15,423 nucleotides of DNA from Coemansia sp. RSA 1804. Taxonomy: Eukaryota; Kickxellomycota; Kickxellomycetes; Kickxellales; Kickxellaceae. Positions 1-8,288 of the stretch are shown here, piece by piece. How positions within the stretch are numbered: position 1 is the first letter of the stretch; each line of letters begins with the position of its first letter. The stretch covers positions 1 through 15,423 of the forward strand of contig JANBTH010000526.1 of the NCBI GenBank assembly GCA_027578815.1, given 5' to 3'. Under the pieces are notes generated by a model that saw only the letters and a program-made list of their open reading frames with translations, was not told the origin of the DNA and searched no databases. Position numbers and translations under genes: made by a program.

Positions 1-2136
1 GAAAAGGGAAAATTAGCGAAAGCCTTAGCCATCTCCGCCCCCATCCGTGCCAAGCCAAGCACAGCAAACAAACAAGCAGGCGTACGAGGGCTGGGCAGTG
101 GAGCAATTAACAAGCCGTAAGAAATCACACCCCTCACGCTTGCTTGTGCTAAAAATATTCTCCTTCGGAGAGTCACATAAGCTCGCCCCCCTCTGCCGAC
201 GAGAAATCATTTGTAATGCCGCCCTCTGATTGGCGGAATTCCAATGTCCGAGGCCAAAAATAAAAAGCAAAAAGAAAAATCGAGGCTATCTGCTTATGAA
301 TAATGAGAAGATAGAGGGATAAGGGGGCTGGCTGGGTTTCTTTGACCCCCCTTCCGCCACCCACCCCACTTCTTCCTGCTGCGGTCAAAGGAGAAAGAGG
401 AGCCTTCTCTAAAGGGTGTCGTATGTGTTGCGCAACGTAACACTCCCTTTTTCCTGTTTGCTCATTTTTGCATGTTATTTGCTGATCGAAATATGATGAT
501 TGATGATTCTTGGTGATGTTAGAAATACACTTCATTCCGCAACCCGCTTTTCTCTTGGCTTCTGCAACCCAGGTCTGTGCTGACAATTACGTTTTGTCAA
601 TGCTGCGTTTAATTCCGCGTTTCGCTCTCTTTTCCGCCTGTATATTGCAAACACAACCTTATCTATCTACAGATATTACCGAAATGACATATACCGCCTA
701 AAGCAATATCAGAAATGAATGAATTCCTATCTATACAGCGCGGACTACGGACTAGACATATGTCAGATGAACTAGAATGGAGCCAAATCATTCAATCCAT
801 CCCATCAGATCTCGCATCTGCTATAACCTCTTCCACCCTGCTGACACGGACGGACGGAGATCAACAGACAGACAACCAAAAGGAAAGTAAAGTAATACAC
901 CATAAAGGAACAATGTATCCACTGATTCCAACAATCATTTCTTTCTTGCTGTATGATGTCAATCGTGCCGCAGCAGTACAATCCCTTGTCAGTGTCTTGG
1001 TGCAAAGAGGTATAGAACGGATGACTCTTACACAGGGATATCAACAATAAAAAACAATAACAACAACAACACAGATGGCACAGGATGCCCACACCCCCCG
1101 TCATCACTGTTTTACTGTTCTGGATTGCTTTTGTTCTCCACAGATGGATCTATTTGTCCTAGTGCGCTCAGACAATTGAGCAGCACTATGCCGTGTATTT
1201 TAATCTTTTGCTTGTTCTCAGTGCCACTCCATGTCACTATATGACGCCTTCTTTTTTGTTTACTCTTGTTTTGTTTTTGCCAATATTCACAAGGAAGTGT
1301 TTATAAATATTGTTCCCTCACCCATCTCCCTTCTTTTCTCTGTTTTCTATTCTTGTTCCTTGGCACGTATTCATATGCTCTACAAGCCAAGAACGACTCT
1401 CCCCTCTCTTCTCCAATCTCCATGTGTAGATGGTGTTGTCACTCTACTGGCTAATCGCCGTGTGATGACAGACAAAATCAACTTCTAATCCATGAATAAA
1501 TCAAGTGAACAATTGACTGCCTTTTTATTGTCGTCCACTTTCCGTCTTTTTCCAATGCCAGCATAAGATAGCAAAGATTTGGGTAATAGATTTCGAATAA
1601 AACTGACATGTGGGAAAAAAGCAAAGGGTGACAAAGGGTCATTATACTTTCCGAACTTCTTCCGCATCTTTTCCGCCAGCGAATAAAACGCTGAGACAAT
1701 AAATAAAAAAAGTCACACATTGGACAATAAAAAATGGTGAGGAATTCCGGATACCCGTGTTATTCGCCCCACTTGATTTATTTGGTCATGGATATGATTC
1801 ATTAATCTCCCATTTTCCGAGCTTTTTGCGCTTATCTATCGTGATTAGCTTCTATCTGGCTAATTTGTGGCGCTGCTTATCCATAGACATCCATGTATTT
1901 ATTAAACTTCCACCTCACTCTACTTTTTTCAGCCAATACATGTTGCTGCGGCTTTTATGTTTTAGAGATGTATGGCGTTTTTAGAGAAAACCGCAGCCAA
2001 TAAAACATTGTAGGCATAGAACAAGATTAGTAGCACATTTTCATAGCAATAAATATTACATTAGGTTAAAAGTTATGCATGTTCAGCATATAGAAACCGT
2101 CACAATTTGCTATGTCAAAATAAAAAAGCAGTATAA
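1..2136. other. AT-rich intergenic stretch, no supported gene
   Basis: No reading frame here shows a recognisable domain or the GC-rich codon usage of the three clear genes of the window. The longest ATG-started frame on the + strand (715-1050, 111 codons) is overlapped by an equally open antisense frame at 805-1107 and has no motif I know. Visible sequence features are an NF-Y-type CCAAT box at 225-235, pyrimidine-rich tracts around 1250-1400, an AAC/AAT microsatellite-like run near 1047-1072, and a palindrome that begins at 2124. The stretch is probably spacer and flanking regulatory DNA. Spliced short exons cannot be excluded by eye. Confidence 0.6.
225..235 (-). promoter_or_regulatory. 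NF-Y/HAP-type CCAAT box
   Basis: The minus strand reads CGCCAATCAGA, a full match to the NF-Y/HAP complex consensus (RRCCAATCAG-type). The same 11-mer recurs at 6874-6884. No gene start is visible within a few hundred bases, so its target is unknown and binding is inferred from the motif alone. Confidence 0.3.
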
Positions 2137-2146
2137 TACTGCTTTT
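2124..2146. repeat. 23-bp near-perfect palindrome
   Basis: An 11-base arm (AAAAGCAGTAT, 2124-2134), a single central A (2135), and an exact reverse-complement arm (2136-2146). As RNA it could fold as an 8-bp stem with a 7-base loop; as DNA it could form a small cruciform or serve as a symmetric protein-binding site. It lies exactly where the LINE-like open frame begins (2137), so it may mark the junction of an old insertion. No function is shown. Confidence 0.7.
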
Positions 2147-3363
2147 CAGAATGTCAGCCAGATCAAATGGGGAAGGCGAGGCTGGAGCTGAAATGTGCTG
2201 TATTCAATATCAAGTCACACTTTTGTTTAACCAACGATAAAGGTAGAGCAGCACCAGCTTGTGTTGTTTGCCAGAGCAATAGGTTTTCACAGCTATCAAA
2301 CAAGAGAAAGCAGAGCCCAAATTCCAACAACTAACACAAAACACCAGAGATAACGCAGAGTTTTGCAAATTCCCTTGTCATTTATAATTACATAGAAAAA
2401 AATAAATGCTAGACACTGGACAAACAAACAAAAAGGAAGAAATCTGCGAGTCTTGAGCAATGGAGACGGCACCCTGTAGCAAGACAAGAAATACCAGCAT
2501 TGCGTTGGGTAGCAATATATAAAGCATGTCTAGAACCAAAGCACATTTTGCTGCTTTGGAAGCTACGCCATGGAGCAATTGTTGAAAACTATAGTAATGT
2601 TTTCTAAAAGACTAGAATTGTTTATTTCGTGAAGTTGAGTTAAGTTGAACTAGAAATGAGAAAGTGAAAGATCAAACATTACCATAGCAGATCTTTATGC
2701 TAGTGATCTATGGATATATGCGTAAGACAATAATATTACATCAAAGTTAATATTATAACAGCAATTACAACGGCTGCGCAGAGTAAACACTTTGTGCCAG
2801 AGGAGGATGGGCGCTGCCCAGTATGTCATGCTGAAAATGAGGATATCAGACATTACTTGTTGGAATGTCCACGTATTCAATGTTTTTGGTGCTTGGTGGA
2901 AGAGTATCTCGAGTCTTCCTCCAGACAAGCCGTTCCTTGGACAGAATTCAAAATCGATGTGGACAAGGTTATCTTTGGTTTTGATGAATGGTCAAACATT
3001 CTGCCAAACGCAGAAACATTACATGGGTTAGCTGTGTGGGAGATTTTCCGTGCTCATACAGAAGCAGCCCTGGATAACTCGATACTAACGCCTCAAGCAA
3101 TGTTTGCACGCTGGAGGAAGATATTGTTAGAGCGTATTATTCACGATTTCTATGCTGCGCATAGCCACTCAAGCAACTATTTTCAGGAAGGTTGGCTCAA
3201 TGTTGATGCCTCCTGGTTCCAGTTTGAACCAGACGGAGCCAGTCAACTGGACATGTTGGCTATTGTTCTATCATCTTTTCAACAAGTTGCTTTACAGTCT
3301 CTCCAAGAACACACTTTCAACGCAGATGGTCCAAACTGCCATCACTGCGTCTCCTTTTCATAA
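2137..3363 (+). pseudogene. C-terminal fragment of a LINE (non-LTR retrotransposon) polyprotein
   Basis: The 3' part (2734-3363) is an uninterrupted frame ending in TAA. It contains the reverse-transcriptase zinc-binding motif C-x2-C-x8-H-x4-C (starting CPVCHAENEDIRH, about 2815-2868), followed by a region with a HGLAVWEIFRAHTEA stretch that, as I remember, is typical of fungal LINE C-termini. Upstream in a neighbouring frame, 2413-2604 encodes RWVAIYKACLEPKHILLLWK and LRHGAI, resembling the segment that normally precedes this zinc finger. That frame runs back to 2137 with stops at 2332-2334 and 2410-2412. No endonuclease or reverse-transcriptase catalytic domain is present, so this is a 5'-truncated relic and cannot transpose by itself. 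The two parts are separated by AT-rich sequence with stops, either decay or an intron (2594-2761). No poly(A) tail or target-site duplication was found. The 190-residue 3' frame is surprisingly intact; it may be young, or retained as a small gene. The portion before 2413 is the least certain. Confidence 0.65.
2594..2761 (+). other. Possible intron inside the LINE-derived frame
   Basis: A GTAATG donor at 2594 and an ATAACAG acceptor ending at 2761 would remove 168 bases and all the stops between the two LINE-like segments. It would join HGAIVENY to a threonine codon and then ITTAAQSKHFVPEEDGRCPVC in one frame (phase 1). No CTAAC or CTGAC branch site is present; GTTAAT at 2746-2751 is a weak substitute. 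The alternative is simple insertion or decay in a dead element. Confidence 0.25.
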
Positions 3364-3400
3364 ACTTTTCGTTTATTAGCATGATTCCAATTGGCAAAAC

Positions 3401-3426
3401 GTTGGGGCTCTAGATGTAGACCCAAC
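3401..3426 (+). repeat. Stem-loop candidate downstream of the LINE tail
   Basis: GTTGGG (3401-3406) and CCCAAC (3421-3426) form a 6-bp perfect inverted repeat with a 14-base loop, starting 38 bases after the stop codon of the LINE-derived frame. Some LINE families use a 3' UTR hairpin for recognition by their own reverse transcriptase, which makes this a plausible remnant. It also lies between two convergent units, just past the kinase stop codon on the other strand. Short repeats like this can occur by chance. Confidence 0.35.
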
Positions 3427-3500
3427 ATACCCGATTGGTAATGTATTAACTTCTTCTGAAACAAATCTCTAATATTTATCACCCATTTCTGCTCTATTTT

Positions 3501-5779
3501 TCACGCCGACGATGGCAAAAGCGACACAAACCAAGGGTCGCTAACAATCTCGTTAATGTCAGCACGAGTGGTCGGATTAGTATCGAGCATCCTACGAACG
3601 AACCTCCTAACCGACGAGTATTCGCCGGCCATCATCGTTGTTGTCGGCATCGACGTTGCATCTAAGGCGGCGGCAGTGGGCTGGTGGTGGTGGTTCACTC
3701 GCGGCGTGTCGTCCGAGTGACATTTTTTTTGCGTCATGTTAAGAAAGTTGACGCCAGGCAGTGATGGCACAAGCGACCAGTTACCAAGACTTTCATAGTC
3801 GCCACGACCCACTGCTTCATTGCCACTGTCTATTGGTGTCTCGGAAAACCATGTGGCCACAAAGAGATCCGGCGACTTTTCAAACGCCCCGTACCGCGTG
3901 TCGCGTGCTGTTTGAGCCACGGCCCATGGGAACTGCTGGTGCTGCATGGCAAAGTATATGATCCCAAGGGCCCAGATGTCAGCCCTGGGCGCCATGTAGT
4001 ACCCGTTGTCAAACAGTTCGGGTGCCATGTATGGATCAGATCCACAGATACCGTAAGAGAGCGTTTCCACGTACTGGTGGTCCTCCTGGTTGCCGCTGCC
4101 TCTCGCCGGCTGTGTCTGCTGGAATGGCGAAACGTTGTATGGTGTGGTTCTTGTCCGTGTGTGCTGCCGCCCACCAACGCCATGGCCAAGACTACTTCGA
4201 GACGCCGAGTGCTGCTGAATCCGTCTGCGGAAGAGCGTCGCACAGCCAAAGTCCACGATCTTTAGCACGCCCTGGTCAGTCACGCAAATGTTGTCCAGCT
4301 TCAGATCGCGGTGACCAACGCCAATACCGTGCAAGTAATGCACGCCCTGTACTAGCTGCACAAAATACCCGTCCATTGCACGCTTGTCGTTGGGCAACAT
4401 GTGTCCGTTTGGCTGGTTCTGGTGCCGGCCTTGGATCAGCGTGAGCAGATCCACTGTGCATGCCTCCATCACCACGTAGCATGTGCGGTCCGTTTCCACT
4501 ATTACATCGTGGGTGCTGACAATGTTCCTATGTCTCATGTTTACAGCAATCCCAAGCTCCTCGAGCACCCGACGGCCCAACGCCCTGGTGTTTCCATTTT
4601 CCAGTAACCGGCTTCCGCTTGCAGGTTCCTGCGTGTCTGTTGCGCCTTTGAGCTTGCTTTGCAATGTCTTTATTGCGACAACCTAATTTTGGACGTATTC
4701 AGAAACCACAAAAAAAATTTTCTTGCTATATGCGGATTAGCAAGTGATGTACATAAACTAATGCAAGATGTCAAGCCTAACCAAATGCGCACGTGTGACA
4801 GTCATAGGGGATACATGAGTATGTTGTTTGGCAATAAGCAAATGGCGAAAAAAGAAGAATCAAGAGTTGACGGCAATCCATAGAAAAAAACAGGCATGTG
4901 AGACATCAAATAGGATTAATATATCGATTAATCGCTTTTTTCTTCTTGTCAACGTATGCCCGTATAAAACACAGACTCGAAGCAATGATACGTTCCACAA
5001 CATGTCCAAACCACACACACATTCGCCCACCACCATCATGGCACACATCCGACACCCACGCCCACGCCCACACACACACACAAGCGTGGAACGACAAGAA
5101 AACGAAACGACATTTGCGCAAAAAGAAAAAGAGAAAAGACGAAATGCATGATTCTAAATCATGATGGACGTGCATCGTCATTTATCTTCACTTGATAAGC
5201 AATAGAATAGGTACCACTTACTTTTGAGGTAGCCGTTGCGCGGTGAAGGTCAACACAACCACCGGTGCCAGCACCCAGTCGACGGATACTTGGGCCGAAC
5301 GTCTTGAGCGTCCATCCGGCGGGCCTGACAGTCAGCGACAGAGTGCCATCCACCGCGTTGACTCCATATGCATTGCTGCTTCTGCTGCCGCATCTTGCGC
5401 CTCTGCGGTAGGGACCAATGGTTGTTGACCTGCCGGTATCCGAAACAGCAGTCGGAACGTACTGTGTCAACGATGGTGACGACGGCGCCGTCCCAGCACA
5501 GCATGTGTACGATGCAGTGTTGCCAAGCGTTGGTCTTGAGGAGAACAATGTTGGGGCAAGCGCCCACGGCTGACTGCTCCCGTTTTGCTGTGTCAATGAC
5601 TGCTCTGAGGGATTTGATGGAATGTAAAATGCAAGTGCCGGTCTTGCTGTAAAGTTGGACTTGTCTGTTGTGTCTGCCGCAGAGCCCTTGACCGTTCCAG
5701 AGGTAGGTGGTGATGGTAGTACAGGTTCGGTTGGAATATTCAGATGCCGCATCCTGGACGCATTGGCTACGGCTGTCAT
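3501..5779 (-). CDS. NPR/HAL-family serine/threonine protein kinase (two exons)
   Basis: Exon 1 is 5779-5222 (186 codons) and exon 2 is 4682-3501 (393 codons plus TGA), giving 579 residues. Residues 1-160 are Ser/Thr/Pro-rich and probably disordered. The kinase domain follows: Gly loop GAGTGGCV at 169-176, VAIK at 188-191 immediately after the splice, probable alpha-C Glu at 228, HRDLKLDN at 310-317, DFG at 330-332, GSDPYMAPE at 400-408, then ADIWALGIIYFAM and FPW, and a C-terminal arginine-bearing segment ending in DPWF (568-571). All catalytic residues are present, so it should be active. The GSDPYxAPE and FPW signatures match the fungal NPR1/HAL4/HAL5/PTK2 group, which phosphorylates or stabilises nutrient, potassium and proton transporters at the plasma membrane; which member it resembles is not resolved. 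The activation segment and the region after FPW both carry long low-complexity inserts. ATG at 5779 was chosen because the frame upstream to 5911 encodes only a Phe-rich, untranslated-looking tract; 5752 is an alternative start. Confidence 0.88.
4683..5221 (-). other. Intron of the kinase gene
   Basis: The minus strand reads TCAAAA, then the optimal donor GTAAGT (5221-5216), and ends in AAAATTAG (to 4683) before GTTGTCGCAATAAAG. It is 539 bases long and phase 0. Without its removal the glycine-rich loop (exon 1) and the VAIK lysine (exon 2) sit in separate frames. A TTGCTAAT sequence about 55 bases before the acceptor could be the branch site, followed by a T-rich tract. The intron also holds a CA-rich microsatellite (5052-5082) and three short inverted repeats with 7-bp arms (4722-4744, 4914-4933, 5147-5163). 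Confidence 0.85.
5052..5082. repeat. CA-rich microsatellite
   Basis: A tract built from ACACCCACGCCC-type units that runs into a pure (CA)n stretch at 5070-5082. It lies inside the kinase intron and is likely length-variable between isolates. Confidence 0.7.
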
Positions 5780-6335
5780 GACTAGAGATGTGATATAAAG
5801 TTGAAAAAAGGAAATATGCAAAGTGACAATAGATAGGTAAAGGGAAAACAATCGATATCGACAAAAGAGAAACCGGAAAATATGTGCAAAAACAAAAAAG
5901 GTGAAGAGCAAATACAGTTTTTTTCGGTGAAAATAAAGATGGAAAGATGGAGGCTTAATAGATAAAAACCAGAGTTAATCAGATGTTGCTATGTAAAATT
6001 CGACAAAGACCATTGCAGATGCATGGTTTATGACAAACAACTCCTTCCGTTTTGTCTTGCTTGTTTACCAATAGATGGTAGACTTGCTGGTTCTAGTATA
6101 TTTGGTAGTCTGAATAATTGCAAGACTATTATAAAAAGGAACGGGATGTCAAGAATAGAAAAAAGGTGAGTAGAATCGAAATATGTATGAAAAAGGGAGA
6201 TATATGCAGATAGATTCAAGTAGAGGATGAACTATAAAAAAGTACGGGTCCGAAAAAGAGAGTTCTTGGTTCGTTCACAAAGGAGTAGTAGGGAGATGGA
6301 GGCTAAATGCGATTCCAGCAGTCCCCACGGCCTGG

Positions 6336-6343
6336 TATTTATA
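6336..6343 (-). promoter_or_regulatory. TATA-like box upstream of the kinase gene
   Basis: The minus strand reads TATAAATA within TTTTTATAAATACC, 557 bases before the chosen kinase ATG. It matches the TATA consensus and has the right orientation, but the region is AT-rich and similar words are expected by chance. Confidence 0.25.
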
Positions 6344-6821
6344 AAAACCGCATGCAACAACAGCCAGGAAAGGCAATAAAAAGAAAGGCGCAAGATGCCA
6401 AATGGCGAACAACAAAGGGCTTCTTGCAGCCGCCCTTTGCTCTTCTGCCCAACACAAGCAAATAATAGGAGTATGCGTTTGTCTATCCCCTTCCATCTCA
6501 GTCAGCAAACGGAAGTCATACTCGCTGCACCTCGGAAAATAAACGCTGCTTTCTTGACTGACGAAGAAAATTATCGATGATGAATGCGCAAAGCCATCGT
6601 GGCAGTAGCAGTAGTAGCACTCTGTCAAGTAGAGAAAAAGGAAAATGCAAAACAAAAGCAACACGAAACCGCCCAACAAAACATATCAGCAACAGCAAAG
6701 AAAGGGAAGGAAAGCCTACAAGAGAAAGGCATTTTTGGGCCCCTACATTTCGCCTTCCGCATTTATCCCATTCTGCTTTCCCTTGCTTTTCTCCTCCTCT
6801 TTTGTTTCTTTGCTATCGCAA

Positions 6822-6884
6822 CCAATCGACTGGCCCAGAATGCTCGGGCCGGCGCACGTGTATATTACCGCGTTCTGATTGGCG
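6822..6884. promoter_or_regulatory. CCAAT / E-box cluster
   Basis: CCAAT on the + strand (6822-6826, AACCAATCGAC), CACGTG (6855-6860), and a full NF-Y-type CGCCAATCAGA on the minus strand (6874-6884) lie within 63 bases of locally GC-rich DNA. CACGTG is the core of bHLH sites such as Cbf1/Pho4-type factors. The cluster sits about 1.1 kb upstream of the kinase start and 1.4 kb upstream of the GT25-like gene start, so it could serve either with a long leader. Confidence 0.4.
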
Positions 6885-8212
6885 TGATGAGCAACGATAT
6901 GAACTTGTTTTCCTTTACTTCTGAAATCCAACCAGCACTTTTTACAATCTTACTTCATCGGCCAAAAAAAAGCCCCACTTGCAAAAGGAGAAATTTACGG
7001 AGATTTTGAACATAAAAGTGGCATTAGCAACAACACTAGGAAATGGATGCATTCCTCTATATTTTTTCTTGCCATGTGTGCGCTGCAAAGAGGAGAGCCG
7101 CTTTCTTATTGACGATTGCTTTTTTCATTTGCTATTTTTTCCTTAATTGTGCTTGATACAGCAAGCCCCTCCCTTCTTTTTCTTCCTTGGCTCATCCGCG
7201 GGCTGTGGATTTTTGACAAGGCTTCGTTGCAGATTAGTCTATGATAGCGCCATAAACTGCAATCCCTCCTCACGCATGCATCCACAAGACTCACTTTATT
7301 CTTCTCTGCCTATTGACGTAGTTTGACAAGGCAAAGCAAAGGGCCAAGTGTCGGTTGCTCCAATGATGAAGAGAGATGGCAAAAGTAAAAAATAACACTA
7401 GTCTGATTAATTTCAAGTATCAGCAAAAAAACTCCCTTGTCATGCTCTGTAATAATGTCGTTGAATGAAGCAATAGGTCTCACATTATGTAAAACAATCC
7501 GCACACAGTGAGCATTACGTGTATTTTATTATTTGGAACGGTTCAAATCATTATGCATCGCTTCTCCCCCCTTTCTTAAACCATTGATTGCACCCATTCA
7601 GATATTCCATATTGCAAAATGGTAAACCAGAAACGCCGCCCGGTTTTCGTTATTTTTCGGTCGGAACAAGGCGGAAGAATCTGAATCCAGAATGAACAAA
7701 AAAAGAACTGTGAACTCCAAAAAAGCCTATCAAAGCACATCGCGCCACCCAAAAGCAAAAATAATAAGCACAACATCTTTCCGGCTGCTAACAGCGGCTG
7801 CGCCAGTGTTTGATATCTGCACACATCTCTACAACTAATCCGCCGTTTAAACATGTGGAAAACAAGTGCAATACAATATTTCTATTGTTTACATTTTCCT
7901 TGTTGATCTTGTTTCTCCACATAATAAATCGATATAATCTGACTTGTCACTGTAATGATCAAACATCCCACAAAACACAAAGAATGAATGATACATAAAC
8001 TACCCCCACCCCCATGTAATCCTTATTTCCTTCTCCACATACTGCTTCGCGTAAACTGTACATGAAAAAAGCAAGTAAAGCGTACGTTATTTTAGCGCAC
8101 ATGTTTCTAGATGCGAAGGAAGAAGGAATCACTCACAGTGGGTTGAAGTAAGCATGACATCTATTAATGCAAGATTCATTCTTTATTTTATTTTTTGTTC
8201 CGAGCTTGTCTA

Positions 8213-8269
8213 ATGAGGCTCTTGAGGCTTTATTGCAATCATCACGTATCTTGTTTTAAATTTGACTAG
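8213..8269 (+). other. Possible upstream ORF in the leader of the GT25-like gene
   Basis: An ATG at 8213 opens an 18-codon frame (MRLLRLYCNHHVSCFKFD) that ends at a TAG 19 bases before the main ATG at 8289. If the transcript starts upstream of 8213, ribosomes would meet this ATG first, and the short frame could lower or tune translation of the downstream protein. The transcript start is unknown. Confidence 0.3.
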
Positions 8270-8288
8270 CATATACACACTCTGGCAT

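Larger units (their letters stand above)
5780..8212. other. Divergent intergenic region between the kinase and GT25-like genes
   Basis: AT-rich spacer upstream of both flanking genes. I see no domain-bearing frame. The overlapping + strand frames around 6577-7009 are low-complexity (Lys/Gln-rich, then hydrophobic) and are probably chance. The centre (6820-6890) is distinctly GC-richer and looks like a promoter core, with two opposed CCAAT boxes, a CACGTG box and a small GGCCC/GGGCC inverted repeat. TATA-like sequences occur at 6336-6343 and elsewhere. The 7010-8212 part shows nothing beyond homopolymer runs and chance frames. Confidence 0.6.

Noticed and set aside
173..586. 137-codon minus-strand frame
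   Set aside because: No domain, mixed low-complexity composition, and overlapping frames on the other strand. Probably chance.
715..1050. 111-codon ATG frame on the + strand
   Set aside because: It has no motif, its codon use is unlike the real genes, and an overlapping antisense frame of similar length exists (805-1107). It could be real but is not supported.
5780..5911. N-terminal extension of the kinase frame (44 codons, Phe/Leu-rich)
   Set aside because: It derives from an AT-rich, pyrimidine-rich tract and looks like untranslated leader. ATG at 5779 followed by a Ser/Thr/Pro-rich tail is more typical of the family.
6577..7009. Several overlapping + strand frames of 77-141 codons
   Set aside because: They share the same DNA in different frames and are low-complexity Lys/Gln or hydrophobic runs. 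The DNA overlaps a promoter-like island.
8262..8288. TTG-initiated extension of the GT25-like protein
   Set aside because: TTG starts are not expected for a nuclear fungal gene. The first in-frame ATG at 8289 is adequate.
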